A stretch of DNA of 64,000 nt from Psychrobacter glacincola. GTDB taxonomy: Bacteria; Pseudomonadota; Gammaproteobacteria; Pseudomonadales; Moraxellaceae. Within the stretch, counting starts at the first letter, position 1; every line of letters begins with the position of its first letter. The stretch is from assembly GCF_904846215.1 (NCBI RefSeq), contig NZ_CAJGZK010000003.1, forward strand, positions 1-64,000. Direction: 5' to 3'. Below, piece by piece: positions 17,197-28,263 of this stretch. The position numbers and the translations under genes are program-made. The notes under the pieces are model-generated. The model did no database searches. It had not been told where the DNA came from and was given only the letters and a program-made list of their open reading frames with translations.

Positions 17197-18678
17197 ATGT
17201 CCAATTCTGCGACTATTGGCTATCATCCAGCCACTGAATTTACTCCTATTATTATCAATTCATTTAAAGCGTACGATATCCGCGGTGAGCTTGGGGTCAA
17301 TCTAGACGAAGATATTGTCTATCGTATCGGACGTGCCTTTGCACAGATTTTATTTCAGCGTTATCACGCAGCTGATGCCAAAGCTGAACTAGAAAACTTA
17401 AAGCCAGCTGTCGTTATCGGCAGTGATATCCGCCACTCAAGTGAGCAATTAAAACAAGCAGCTATTAGAGGCATGCTGGACGCGGGTGTTGATGTCATTG
17501 ATTTAGGGATGACGGGGACGGAAGAGGTATATTTTGCTACCAGTCATTATCAGGCGCTGGGCGGTATTGAAGTCACTGCCAGTCACAATCCTATCAATTA
17601 TAATGGCTTAAAACTGGTAAAAGAGCATTCAAAACCAATAAGCGCTGATGATGGTTTAGCAGAGATTCAAGCATTGGCAGAATCAGGGCAATTCATCACT
17701 GACAGTACGTTAGGCAACCTACAATTACTGACGGACAAAAGCGCCTATATCAATCATGTCATGACTTTCGTCGATATTGATAAATTAAAGCCATTAAAGC
17801 TGGTCATCAATTCAGGTAATGGCAGCGCAGGACCGGTGGTCGATTTATTGATTGATAAGCTCTTGCAAGCTGGCGCGCCCATTGAGGTGATTAAATTGCA
17901 TCACACCCCTGATGGCAGCTTTCCAAACGGCATTCCCAATCCTATGATCGAAGCCAATAGAGTCGCCACTCAGCAAGCCGTATTAGAGGGTAAAGCCAAC
18001 CTTGGTATTGCTTTTGATGGTGATTTCGATCGCTGCTTTTTATTCGATGAACAGGGTAACTTTATTGATGGTAGTTACATCGTCGGTATGCTCGCACAAG
18101 CCTTTTTAAATAAATATCCAAGCGAGTCTATTGTCTATGACCCGCGGGTGATATACAACACCGAAGCGGTGATAGCTGAGCATAACGGCAAAGCGGTCAT
18201 CAGTAAATCTGGACACTCATTTATCAAGCAAGTCATGCGCGATTCTGGCGCTGTGTACGGCGGCGAGATGTCTGCCCATCACTATTTTCGTGATTTTTTC
18301 TACTGTGATAGCGGCATGATTCCGTGGCTCTTAACCATTGAATTATTATCCGTCACGGGTAAGACGCTGTCCGAACTGGTTAGTGGTTATATTAAAGCCT
18401 ATCCAAGCTCAGGTGAGCTGAATTTTCATCTAACCACCCATGATGCATCAACGATTATTAGCGCCATTGAAGAGAAATTTAGTGTTCAAAATCCCATCAA
18501 TTCTACCCTTGATGGATTAAGTCTCAACTTTGGTGAGTGGCGCTTTAACTTACGTGCCTCAAATACAGAACCATTGATTCGATTAAATATTGAAAGCCGT
18601 GGTGATGCAGAATTATTAACAACCAAAACGCAAGATATTCAGCAATGGCTGGCTACTCAAGGAGCCATTCCTGCTTAA
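17197..18678 (+). CDS. algC: Phosphomannomutase/phosphoglucomutase
   Basis: This alpha-D-phosphohexomutase has 493 residues. It begins near SFKAYDIRGELG and carries the phosphoserine loop EVTASHNPINYNG, the Mg loop AFDGDFDRCF, the sugar loop GEMSAHHYFRDF and the phosphate-binding RASNTEPLIRLNIESRG. The last two features match the PMM/PGM (AlgC, ManB) group that interconverts 1- and 6-phosphates of mannose and glucose. The start at 17197 has an AAGGAA ribosome site; an upstream extension of 22 codons does not fit the family. Together with galU, galE and pgi across the convergent gap it supplies sugar nucleotides for surface polysaccharide. Confidence 0.92.
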   Translation: MSNSATIGYHPATEFTPIIINSFKAYDIRGELGVNLDEDIVYRIGRAFAQILFQRYHAADAKAELENLKPAVVIGSDIRHSSEQLKQAAIRGMLDAGVDVIDLGMTGTEEVYFATSHYQALGGIEVTASHNPINYNGLKLVKEHSKPISADDGLAEIQALAESGQFITDSTLGNLQLLTDKSAYINHVMTFVDIDKLKPLKLVINSGNGSAGPVVDLLIDKLLQAGAPIEVIKLHHTPDGSFPNGIPNPMIEANRVATQQAVLEGKANLGIAFDGDFDRCFLFDEQGNFIDGSYIVGMLAQAFLNKYPSESIVYDPRVIYNTEAVIAEHNGKAVISKSGHSFIKQVMRDSGAVYGGEMSAHHYFRDFFYCDSGMIPWLLTIELLSVTGKTLSELVSGYIKAYPSSGELNFHLTTHDASTIISAIEEKFSVQNPINSTLDGLSLNFGEWRFNLRASNTEPLIRLNIESRGDAELLTTKTQDIQQWLATQGAIPA

Positions 18679-18715
18679 GGTTTTATTCTCGCTAAAAAAC
18701 CACGGATTCTTTTAT

Positions 18716-18756
18716 AAAAAGCACCGCTTAATATAGATATTAAACGGTGCTTTTTA
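18716..18756 (+). terminator. Rho-independent terminator after the phosphomutase gene
   Basis: A long hairpin (AGCACCGCTTAATA...TATTAAACGGTGCT) is flanked by an A-run and TTTTTAT. It is 38 bp after the stop codon. Confidence 0.88.
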
Positions 18757-18783
18757 TGGTTTCAATGTAGTTTTTTTAGCTAG

Positions 18784-18921
18784 ATATAGTCAGAGAAAAG
18801 TAATATCGATACATCAAGTACTGCTGATATTAATTTTTCTTGCTTGCTGTGCCTATGCAGACAGAGGCTACAAAAAATTTATAACAGCAGCACTATAGCG
18901 TTTTGAGATATTTTAACTATA
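18784..18921 (-). repeat. Intergenic hairpin repeat, copy 1 (subfamily A)
   Basis: The ends are ATATAGTCAG and TTAACTATA. The core, read on the minus strand, is GTAGCCTCTGTCTGCATAGG then CACAGCAAGCAAG. The arms GTACTGCTGATATTAATTTTT and AAAAATTTATAACAGCAGCAC pair at 18 of 21 positions. It lies between two convergent genes, after a separate terminator. Confidence 0.9.
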
Positions 18922-18949
18922 GCATGATTTTTATAGTTGATAGCGCCTA

Positions 18950-20362
18950 TCATTTAGCGCGGCCCATACCTATATATTCACCAACTAAGCTATCAATTTG
19001 CACACTTGTTAATACATTTTGTGCATCAAACACAGGTATTGCTTGTTGATTTAATAATGTTACATCCAGTCGATCTTCTGGTGACCAACTGACAATAAAG
19101 ACCGCTTGCGCTTTATCCAACTGCTGATAAGGATTGTCTATCAATTCCAGTAAAGGCTGTTGTCCGTAAAGTGCCGCAAGCTCAGTCTGTGCTTTATCAC
19201 TATAGACCAAGGTGCGAATATTATAAGACCACAGTAACGCTAGTAGTGGATGAATGGCTGAACCTGCTGTCCGCCCTGAACCTGCTTTATAACTACCACC
19301 CCAAATCATGACGGTTTTATTATCAATAAAACCATCGAAATATTGCCAAAATTTGCGGAATATCAACTCTTTTTGATCTTCATTAATATGGATGACCGAC
19401 TGTAATAACGGCATGGCCAAGCTTTGCTCATTGCTTGATTGCTGCAACGTTAGCAATTCAGCGGGCAAGGTGTTACCACCAAAGCCCCAACCTGCTTGTA
19501 AGTAGCTATTGCCCACGCGCTCATCAAGCCCCATAATATGACTGACCTGCTGAATATCGACCTGTTGACTGTCCGCCAAACGTGACATCTCATTCATAAA
19601 GCTGACTCGCGTTGCGAGCATCGCCATGATGCTACTACGGGCAAACTCTATGGTCGCAATATCAGCATAATAAGTAGCACGTGCATGCTGCATTAATGGC
19701 TGTAGCATATCCAAATGATGGCGGCTATTGGGCGTTTTTTCACCGAGTAACCACAATGACGGATTTAACATCGAACTATAAGCGTCGCCATCTTTTAAGA
19801 AAACAAATGGCAGATAATAGACCCAAGCGCGCTTTAGGCGCTGAGACAATGCAGCTATAGTGCCAAGCTGCTTAATACCACTCATGATAAGCGGTTGCGC
19901 CTGCTGATGACTATGGTTAAAAGCGCTAAGCCAATCATCTTCTATCCATACAGAATCGATACTGCCTAAAAATACCCAATATAGTGCCACTGTTTTTGGC
20001 TTATTAACTTCTTGGCACTCTCTGATAATGTGGCTATCATTATGGCTTGCTCCTTCATAACACTGGATGAGCTCATCAGCGGTATTCGGCAGCGCATAAC
20101 TAACAATGTCTTGCTGCTGCGTATACATCTGCCATAACGCTTGTAAGTGATGCTCAAAGCCATATTGCTGTAGCTGCTGCGCCAATAACTCCTGATCTGC
20201 ATATAAATGGACACGTTGACCAAGACTTGCCAGCACCACAGCACTGGTCAGCGCCTCGATACTATGACCGATAAGCACGCAGACAGCAGATTTTCTTGCC
20301 ACACGGCTAAGCAAATTTGGTTCAGATTGGGGCATATTTTTATCCATAGCATCAGCGCTCAT
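18950..20362 (-). CDS. Divergent UDP-glucose/GDP-mannose dehydrogenase homologue, probably inactive
   Basis: The 470-residue protein has the UDP-glucose dehydrogenase layout: an N-terminal Rossmann region, the substrate-loop remnant FLKDGDA (188-194), the central helix block MLATRVSFMNEMSRLAD and a C-terminal domain starting MIWGGSYKAGS. Key residues are changed. The NAD glycine motif is IGHSIEALTS instead of GxGxxG. The catalytic cysteine loop GGSCFPKD has become GGNTLPAE (Thr298 for Cys, Ala301 for Lys). The active-site Lys and Asn correspond to Arg242 and Met246. The C-terminal FKPxTDDxRES motif is degraded. The gene sits where ugd occurs in Acinetobacter capsule loci (next to pgi, galU, galE). 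I infer a pseudoenzyme or a protein with a new role; the open frame is intact. Confidence 0.85.
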   Translation of the reverse strand: MSADAMDKNMPQSEPNLLSRVARKSAVCVLIGHSIEALTSAVVLASLGQRVHLYADQELLAQQLQQYGFEHHLQALWQMYTQQQDIVSYALPNTADELIQCYEGASHNDSHIIRECQEVNKPKTVALYWVFLGSIDSVWIEDDWLSAFNHSHQQAQPLIMSGIKQLGTIAALSQRLKRAWVYYLPFVFLKDGDAYSSMLNPSLWLLGEKTPNSRHHLDMLQPLMQHARATYYADIATIEFARSSIMAMLATRVSFMNEMSRLADSQQVDIQQVSHIMGLDERVGNSYLQAGWGFGGNTLPAELLTLQQSSNEQSLAMPLLQSVIHINEDQKELIFRKFWQYFDGFIDNKTVMIWGGSYKAGSGRTAGSAIHPLLALLWSYNIRTLVYSDKAQTELAALYGQQPLLELIDNPYQQLDKAQAVFIVSWSPEDRLDVTLLNQQAIPVFDAQNVLTSVQIDSLVGEYIGMGRAK

Positions 20363-20402
20363 GAGTGTACCTTTAATAATAACTGACTTAGTAGCAGTAC
20401 CA

Positions 20403-22070
20403 TCAAGACAGCTGTTTAATGTGTTTTAATAGCTGATTGGTTGAGGTATCAAATTGCGCGCCACCTTCTTGCTGCATCGCAGCATGGACCGACTCTGCCA
20501 TCTGCTTACCCATCTCAACCCCCCATTGGTCAAATGGATTGATATCCCAGATACTGGCCATGACATAAACTTTATGCTCATAGAGCGCAATCAGCGCGCC
20601 TAAACTATGCGGGGTAAGCTCATTGATAAGTAAGGTAGTAGAAGGCTGGTTACCTCGGTAGTATTTATATTTATCAGCATCACAAGCCACTTGGCCGTCC
20701 GTTTCAGCGATAGCCGCATTACCAAAAGCAAGCACACGGCTTTGCGCCAAACAGTTGGCTAAAGACAGCTCATGCTGCTGTTGTAGTGGCGTATTTTTTG
20801 CCTCATCACTATATCGGCGTACACAAGCGATAAAATCACAAGAGACTTGCTGTGTCCCTTGATGGAGCAGCTGATAAAAGGCATGTTGGGCATTGGAACC
20901 AATCTCACCCCAAAGAATTGGACAAGTATCATAATCGATACATTCGCCATGTTGGGTCACCGATTTACCATTACTTTCCATCTCAAGCTGGGTCAAATAA
21001 CTGGGCAAATAACTTAAGCGCCCATCATAAGGCAATACCGTATGGGCGTTCACTTGTAAAAAGGTGCTATTCCAAACTGCAAGTAAGCCTAATAATACCG
21101 GTATGTTTTCTGAAAAATCCGCCTGCGCAAAATGCTCATCCATACTGTGCGCGCCTGCCAACAGCTCCTTAAACCCAGACATACCGATACGAATAGCAAT
21201 AGCAAGACCAATCGCTGACCACAAAGAAAAGCGACCGCCAACCCACTCCCAAAGCTGTAGCTGATGCTCAGGATGAATACCCCAAGCACTCATCTTTTTG
21301 CTATTGGCGGAGATACCAATAAAGTGGCGACGTAACACACTGTCCTCAGTACCCGCGCGACGTTTTGCGGTGGCAAGTAACCATGATAATGCTGTTTTGG
21401 CATTGGATAAGGTATCAATGGTACCAAAGGATTTAGATGAGATAATAAATAGAGTGGTTTCAGGATTTAGATGTTTTAGCAAATTATCTAGCTGCGTGCC
21501 ATCCATATTGGAGACGAAGTGCACCTCAACACAAGTATCTGCCCACTCATCAAGGGCAGTGGTTGCCATCAGCGGACCTAAATCAGAGCCCCCTACACCA
21601 ATATTGACCACATCAGTAATTGCCTTGCCCGAGAACCCTCGCCAAGTCCCACTACGTACACGCTCAGATAAACGTTCAACTTGCCTCAAGCTTTGATGGA
21701 CATCAGCAACCACATCTTGATTATCAAGTTGCAAGCTTGCGGTGGCAGGCAATCGTAGTGCGGTATGCAAAGCGGCACGTTCTTCACTGGTATTCACCAT
21801 TGCCCCTTGTAGTAAGGATTGAATACGAGCAGACAACTCACAACTGTTTGCCAAACTTAATAAATTTTCTAATACAGTATCATCTAGACATTGCTTGCTG
21901 TAGTCCATATACAGTGCCCCACATTGGGCGCTAAAACGTTGGGTGCGTGTATCATCCTGTGCAAACAAAGCAGCCAATGACCACGGCGAATCAGCGCAGA
22001 TTTGTAGCTGCTGCCAATATTTAGAATGACGGGCACTGCTATAGACTTCATGGTCTTTTGTATGGTTCAT
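20403..22070 (-). CDS. pgi: Glucose-6-phosphate isomerase
   Basis: This full-length enzyme (555 residues) interconverts glucose-6-phosphate and fructose-6-phosphate. Family signatures are visible: VVNIGVGGSDLGP (sugar-phosphate site), FIISSKSFGTIDTLSN, WEWVGGRFSLWSAIGL, the catalytic Glu region GSNAQHAFYQLLHQGTQ and the C-terminal WDINPFDQWGVEMGKQM. It lies 3 bp upstream of the galU stop (ATG at 22070, galU ends 22074) and is clearly co-transcribed with galU. It links glycolysis to the sugar-nucleotide branch. Confidence 0.96.
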   Translation of the reverse strand: MNHTKDHEVYSSARHSKYWQQLQICADSPWSLAALFAQDDTRTQRFSAQCGALYMDYSKQCLDDTVLENLLSLANSCELSARIQSLLQGAMVNTSEERAALHTALRLPATASLQLDNQDVVADVHQSLRQVERLSERVRSGTWRGFSGKAITDVVNIGVGGSDLGPLMATTALDEWADTCVEVHFVSNMDGTQLDNLLKHLNPETTLFIISSKSFGTIDTLSNAKTALSWLLATAKRRAGTEDSVLRRHFIGISANSKKMSAWGIHPEHQLQLWEWVGGRFSLWSAIGLAIAIRIGMSGFKELLAGAHSMDEHFAQADFSENIPVLLGLLAVWNSTFLQVNAHTVLPYDGRLSYLPSYLTQLEMESNGKSVTQHGECIDYDTCPILWGEIGSNAQHAFYQLLHQGTQQVSCDFIACVRRYSDEAKNTPLQQQHELSLANCLAQSRVLAFGNAAIAETDGQVACDADKYKYYRGNQPSTTLLINELTPHSLGALIALYEHKVYVMASIWDINPFDQWGVEMGKQMAESVHAAMQQEGGAQFDTSTNQLLKHIKQLS

Positions 22071-22073
22071 TAA

Positions 22074-22958
22074 CTACTCTTCATCGGCTAATTGCTGCTG
22101 AGCGAAATAAATGAAAGCCTGCAGATAAGAGCGCATATCGCCAGCATCATAGCTATCACCACGCATGGTGGTGACATTGACGCCATATTCACTGATAAGT
22201 GCGTCAATAGCATCTGTTAGCTGAATCTCTCCGCCAACTGAAGCTTTGGTATTAGCCAGATAATCAAAAATATGATGACTAAAGACATAACGACCAACCA
22301 CAGCGAGTCTTGATGGCGCATCAGAGAGATTTGGCTTTTCTATAAAACCTGCCACTTTAAAGCTGATATTGGCATCTACTTCGTCATCAATATTACTTGC
22401 ATCACTAAACGCTTCATTCAATTGGGCGATACCATATTTATGCACATCCTCATCTGCAACTTTATCGACCAATATTTGCGAATGATTGCCTTCAGAAAAA
22501 GCATTAATCATAAAGGCTAAATTATCAGCAGACATATCTCCATTAAAAGGATCAAGTACCACATCTGGTAAGAGCACTGCAAAATCATGATCACCAATAA
22601 TCGGGCGTGCGGCAAGCACCGCATGACCTAAGCCCAATGGCTTACCCTGACGTATCATCGATATGGTTACGTCATCCGGTAGCCAATTTAAGCTATCTGC
22701 CAGCTCGTCTTTGCCTTTATCACGTAATTGATTATCTAGCTCAGCATTGATATCAAAGTAGTTCTCGATCGCGCTCTTTTGTGCATGACCAACCAAGACG
22801 ATATGCTTGATACCAGCAGCAATAGCTTCTTCAACCACATAATGAATAGCAGGACGATTACCAAGCGGCAATAGCTCTTTGGGTACTGCCTTAGACAATG
22901 GCAACATACGAGTACCAAAGCCTGCGACAGGAATAACAGCGTGAGTGATTTTATTCAT
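22074..22958 (-). CDS. galU: UTP-glucose-1-phosphate uridylyltransferase
   Basis: GalU (294 residues) makes UDP-glucose from UTP and glucose-1-phosphate. The nucleotidyltransferase signature PVAGFGTRMLPLSKAVPKEL (activating Lys) is at the N terminus. It is followed by NRPAIHYVVEEAIAAGI, RQGKPLGLGHAVL, the metal-binding AVLLPDVVLDP and GGEIQLTDAI. UDP-glucose feeds galE and, in relatives, ugd, although the ugd homologue here appears dead. It is in one operon with galE upstream and pgi downstream. Confidence 0.95.
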   Translation of the reverse strand: MNKITHAVIPVAGFGTRMLPLSKAVPKELLPLGNRPAIHYVVEEAIAAGIKHIVLVGHAQKSAIENYFDINAELDNQLRDKGKDELADSLNWLPDDVTISMIRQGKPLGLGHAVLAARPIIGDHDFAVLLPDVVLDPFNGDMSADNLAFMINAFSEGNHSQILVDKVADEDVHKYGIAQLNEAFSDASNIDDEVDANISFKVAGFIEKPNLSDAPSRLAVVGRYVFSHHIFDYLANTKASVGGEIQLTDAIDALISEYGVNVTTMRGDSYDAGDMRSYLQAFIYFAQQQLADEE

Positions 22959-23012
22959 AATTTTTAAACTTTATTAAAAAAAGCGTGAGATAAAAGATAT
23001 GTTTTATGTAAC

Positions 23013-24053
23013 CTAAGCTAGGTTATAACCATTTGGATTCATGCTTTGCCAACGCCAACTATCTTGACACATATCAGTAATAGACAAGCTTGCTTGCCAT
23101 CCTAACAACTCCTTTGCTTTATCAGCACTGGCATAGCAACTGGCAATATCGCCCGCTCGGCGTGCGGCAAATTGAAAAGGAATATCCTGACCTGATACAG
23201 CAGAAAATGCTCTGAGTAACTCCAATACCGAAGTGCCTTTTCCTGTTCCTAAATTGATAGGCAAAAACCCAACAGCTGGTGTTTGGCTTTCTAAATAATT
23301 CAGCGCAGCAACATGTCCTGCTGCAAGGTCAGTGACATGGATAAAGTCGCGTACACCCGTACCATCGACGGTAGGATAGTCATTGCCAAAAATACTTAAT
23401 TGATCAAGCTTACCGACGGCAACTTGTGAGATATAAGGCATCAAGTTATTAGGAATATCATTGGGGTCTTCCCCAATCTGACCGGATGGATGCGCACCGA
23501 CTGGATTAAAGTATCTAAGGGTAATCAGGTTCCAGTGATTATCAGATACTGCAAGGTCTTCTAGGATGTGTTCAACCGTGAGCTTACTTTGCCCATAAGG
23601 GTTGGTACAGGAGCGTTGAGAGTCTTCATTAATTGGCAGAATTTCAGGATCACCATAGACCGTAGCCGATGAAGAGAAAACAAAGTTTTTAACCTCATAT
23701 TCAGCCATGATTTTAAGTAAGGTAATCGTACCACTCACATTATTATCATAATACATCAACGGCTCAGTCACAGACTCGCCAACTGCTTTTAAGCCAGCAA
23801 AATGAATCACGCCAAAAAATGGCTGCGCGGCAAATACTTGCCTGAGTGAATCAGCATCACGAATGTCACCTTCAATAAATTCGATTGGCTTACCGATCAA
23901 ACTAGAGACACGGTTAATAGCTTCCTGACTACTATTAGATAAATTATCATAGATAACAACCTCGTAGCCTGCTTCATGCAGTGCAATACAAGTATGTGAA
24001 CCGATATATCCTGCGCCGCCAGTGACTAATATTTTATTTTTATTATTTTCCAT
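23013..24053 (-). CDS. galE: UDP-glucose 4-epimerase
   Basis: GalE (346 residues) interconverts UDP-glucose and UDP-galactose (or the N-acetyl forms) with bound NAD. It shows VTGGAGYIGSHTC (Rossmann motif), the Ser of FSSSATVYG, the catalytic pair in PYGQSKLTVE (YxxxK), LRYFNPVGAH and VRDFIHVTDLA. The true start is 24053. A longer open frame to 24113 would run through the sucD terminator hairpin and lacks family similarity. It opens the galE-galU-pgi-ugd-like cluster. Confidence 0.94.
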   Translation of the reverse strand: MENNKNKILVTGGAGYIGSHTCIALHEAGYEVVIYDNLSNSSQEAINRVSSLIGKPIEFIEGDIRDADSLRQVFAAQPFFGVIHFAGLKAVGESVTEPLMYYDNNVSGTITLLKIMAEYEVKNFVFSSSATVYGDPEILPINEDSQRSCTNPYGQSKLTVEHILEDLAVSDNHWNLITLRYFNPVGAHPSGQIGEDPNDIPNNLMPYISQVAVGKLDQLSIFGNDYPTVDGTGVRDFIHVTDLAAGHVAALNYLESQTPAVGFLPINLGTGKGTSVLELLRAFSAVSGQDIPFQFAARRAGDIASCYASADKAKELLGWQASLSITDMCQDSWRWQSMNPNGYNLA

Positions 24054-24078
24054 ATTGATATCCAAAGCAATTTTTAAA

Positions 24079-24108
24079 CAAAAAAAGACACCCCATTGTA
24101 GGGGTGCC
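24079..24108 (-). terminator. Rho-independent terminator after sucD
   Basis: On the minus strand the hairpin GGCACCCC-tacaat-GGGGTGTC is followed by T7. It lies 53 bp after sucD and separates the TCA cluster from galE. Confidence 0.88.
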
Positions 24109-24160
24109 TTCATTATTTTTCAACGTCATTTGAGTATTAGTAGTCAGTTAGCTGCTAATA

Positions 24161-25036
24161 CTACCAGCCCGTTACTTCTTTTAGCTTCTCACCCAATTTT
24201 GATGGGTCACGCGTATAAGCAATACCTGCCGCTTCGAACGCTTTAAATTTATCTTCAGCAGTACCTTGACCGCCAGAGATGATGGCGCCAGCATGACCCA
24301 TACGCTTACCTTCAGGAGCAGTAACACCAGCGATATAACCAATAACTGGCTTGGTCACATGGTCTTTGATATAAGCGGCCGCTTCTTCTTCAGCAGTACC
24401 ACCAATCTCACCGATTAGGATGATTGCTTCAGTTTGTGGATCTTCTTGGAACAGTTTTAATGCATCAATCTGGTTCATACCAGGGATTGGATCACCACCG
24501 ATACCGATACAGGTTGATTGACCAAAACCAAGCTTAGTGGTTTGAGCAACCGCTTCATAGGTCAACGTACCAGAGCGTGAGATGATGCCCACTTTACCTG
24601 GCAGATGAATATGACCTGGCATAATGCCGATTTTGCACTGACCTGGAGTAATAACGCCTGGGCAGTTAGGACCAATGAGACGTACATCGCCCGCTTCTTC
24701 AAGATAGCGCTTGGCTTTTAGCATATCAAGCGTTGGTACGCCCTCAGTGATAACTACAATCAGCTTCACGCCAGCGTCAATCGCTTCGATGATAGAATCT
24801 AGTACAAAAGGCGCTGGTACATAGATAACAGAAGCGTCAGCTTGAGTCGCTGCCATTGCTTCGTTCATGGTGTTGAATACTGGCAGACCTAGGTGCGTTT
24901 GACCTCCTTTACCTGGCGTTACGCCGCCAACAACTTTAGTACCATATTCGATGGCTTGTTCTGAGTGGAACGTACCATTTTTACCGGTAAAACCTTGCAC
25001 CAATACTTTGGTGTCTTTATCAATTAATACACTCAT
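24161..25036 (-). CDS. sucD: Succinate-CoA ligase, alpha subunit
   Basis: SucD (291 residues) binds CoA and carries the phosphorylated histidine. Motifs are [48 protein letters not shown] [11 protein letters not shown], and the active-site His segment [21 protein letters not shown]. With SucC it converts succinyl-CoA to succinate with ATP or GTP formation. The gap to sucC is 104 bp; it is the last gene of the sdh-suc cluster and is followed by a terminator. Confidence 0.97.
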   Translation of the reverse strand: MSVLIDKDTKVLVQGFTGKNGTFHSEQAIEYGTKVVGGVTPGKGGQTHLGLPVFNTMNEAMAATQADASVIYVPAPFVLDSIIEAIDAGVKLIVVITEGVPTLDMLKAKRYLEEAGDVRLIGPNCPGVITPGQCKIGIMPGHIHLPGKVGIISRSGTLTYEAVAQTTKLGFGQSTCIGIGGDPIPGMNQIDALKLFQEDPQTEAIILIGEIGGTAEEEAAAYIKDHVTKPVIGYIAGVTAPEGKRMGHAGAIISGGQGTAEDKFKAFEAAGIAYTRDPSKLGEKLKEVTGW

Positions 25037-25140
25037 TATCTTATCCTTGTATGCGGTTGTCTGGTAGGCGCTTGCCTATCTTGCCACGTTAAATATTAAC
25101 AGCAGCAAGATGACAGTAAACGCCTTATACTCTTGAGCAA

Positions 25141-26307
25141 TTAAGCTTTAACAGCGTCAACAATTTTTTGAGCGGCGTCTGATAAACCTTGCGCTGAAAT
25201 CAATTTCAGACCAGATTCTTCTAGGATTTTCGCACCTAGCTCAGCATTGTTACCTTCTAAACGGACAACAACCGGTACTTTGACGTCAACTTCTTTGATA
25301 GCAGCGATGATAGCTTCTGCAATCATGTCACAACGTACGATACCACCGAAGATGTTGATCAAAACACCTTCAACGCTGCTGTCTTCAAGGATAATCTTGA
25401 ATGCTTCAACAACGCGATCTTTAGTTGCACCGCCGCCCACGTCCAAGAAGTTAGCAGGTTTGCCGCCGTACAATTTGATGATATCCATCGTTGCCATTGC
25501 AAGACCGGCACCGTTTACCATACAACCGATATTGCCTTCTAGGGCAACATAGTTTAGATCAAATTCAGCTGCTTTAAGCTCACGCTCATTTTCTTGTGAT
25601 TTGTCTTGTAGCGCAGCAATTTTAGGCAGACGATACAAAGCGTTTGAGTCGATACCAATTTTGCCATCAACACAAACGATTTCGCCATTTTCGCGAACCG
25701 CTAATGGGTTGATCTCAAGTAAATCAATGTCGTTCTCAACGAATGCTTGATAAGCACCAGTCATCAATTTAACGAATTGATTGATTTGCTTGCCTTCAAG
25801 ACCCAATTTAAACGCCACTTCACGCGCTTGGAATGGCAATAAACCAACCAATGGATCGATATTTACTTTAAAGATTTTTTCAGGAGTCTCTTCTGCCACT
25901 TTTTCAATCTCAACACCGCCTTCAGTTGATGCCATAAACGTCACGCGACGTGAAGAGCGATCAACAACAGCGCCAAGATATAGCTCAGTTTGTACTGGGT
26001 ACATATCTTCTGCAACCAAAACGAAGTTTACTGGCTGACCAGCTGCATCCGTTTGATACGTTACCAGATTCGTACCGATAAGCTCATCAGTCACTTGCTT
26101 CGCTTCTTCGCGAGTCTTAACCAGTTTCACGCCGCCCGCTTTACCGCGACCACCCGCATGAACCTGCGCTTTAATGACTGCGATATCAGTTGGGGTTTTA
26201 TCAAAAGCGGCTGCCGCTTCGTCGCCACTATAGGCAATGATGCCTTCTTGAATGGGCAAGCCATAGCTTTTCAATAGCTCTTTTGCTTGATACTCATGTA
26301 AATTCAT
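25141..26307 (-). CDS. sucC: Succinate-CoA ligase, beta subunit
   Basis: SucC (388 residues) has the ATP-grasp nucleotide-binding domain ([45 protein letters not shown]) and the C-terminal domain [31 protein letters not shown] and [12 protein letters not shown] that contacts the alpha subunit. Length and motifs are standard. It is encoded just upstream of sucD and downstream of lpdA, the usual TCA-cluster order. Confidence 0.97.
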   Translation of the reverse strand: MNLHEYQAKELLKSYGLPIQEGIIAYSGDEAAAAFDKTPTDIAVIKAQVHAGGRGKAGGVKLVKTREEAKQVTDELIGTNLVTYQTDAAGQPVNFVLVAEDMYPVQTELYLGAVVDRSSRRVTFMASTEGGVEIEKVAEETPEKIFKVNIDPLVGLLPFQAREVAFKLGLEGKQINQFVKLMTGAYQAFVENDIDLLEINPLAVRENGEIVCVDGKIGIDSNALYRLPKIAALQDKSQENERELKAAEFDLNYVALEGNIGCMVNGAGLAMATMDIIKLYGGKPANFLDVGGGATKDRVVEAFKIILEDSSVEGVLINIFGGIVRCDMIAEAIIAAIKEVDVKVPVVVRLEGNNAELGAKILEESGLKLISAQGLSDAAQKIVDAVKA

Positions 26308-26529
26308 TGATTGAATCCTTTATTATTACCATTAATAAAAAATGAAAACCCATACACTGTAGAATGCTCTACTGTATTTGAGACCAACGCCACATTTGAA
26401 ATAGTCATTCAAAATAGCTATTCAAACAGTGCGATGGTCATGTCATCATCTAATAACCATTTAACACACTTAAAATATCTTAAGACACTTTCAAAGTATC
26501 TTTATACAAAATATTTTAAGCGCTTCAAA

Positions 26530-27990
<1,461 letters not shown>

Positions 27991-28223
27991 CTATTTTAAT
28001 TTTAGTTTAATCTTAGTTTAATGTTAGGTATCATATAAACCAATTTTATCTCGTTAGTAAACCATCGACCTATCTATTCGATAACCAATACGATACCTAA
28101 ATGCTAGATAATAGATGCGTTTAAAAAGACGATAAAGATGGCTGCTGAGTATTCTTAGCTCATTGCTCATAAGATAGAACTGAAAAAGCTAAAAGGCATT
28201 AAAAGATAATCTATATAAAGCTA

Positions 28224-28256
28224 AAAAGCTTGTATCAGTCATTACTGATACAAGCC
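28224..28256 (-). terminator. Hairpin terminator or attenuator between sucB and lpdA
   Basis: On the minus strand the stem GCTTGTATCAG-taatga-CTGATACAAGC (11 bp) is followed by TTTTTAG, 8 bp after the sucB stop. It would end or reduce transcription before lpdA, which then needs its own promoter in the 282-bp gap. Confidence 0.82.
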
Positions 28257-28263
28257 TAAAAAC

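Noticed and set aside
18784-18921. The repeats as REP/BIME elements
   Set aside because: They are much longer (about 140 bp) than REP units, have TA-ended termini and a conserved non-palindromic core, and occur singly.
24054-24113. N-terminal extension of GalE to 24113
   Set aside because: It would translate through the sucD terminator and lacks family similarity; the start at 24053 fits.
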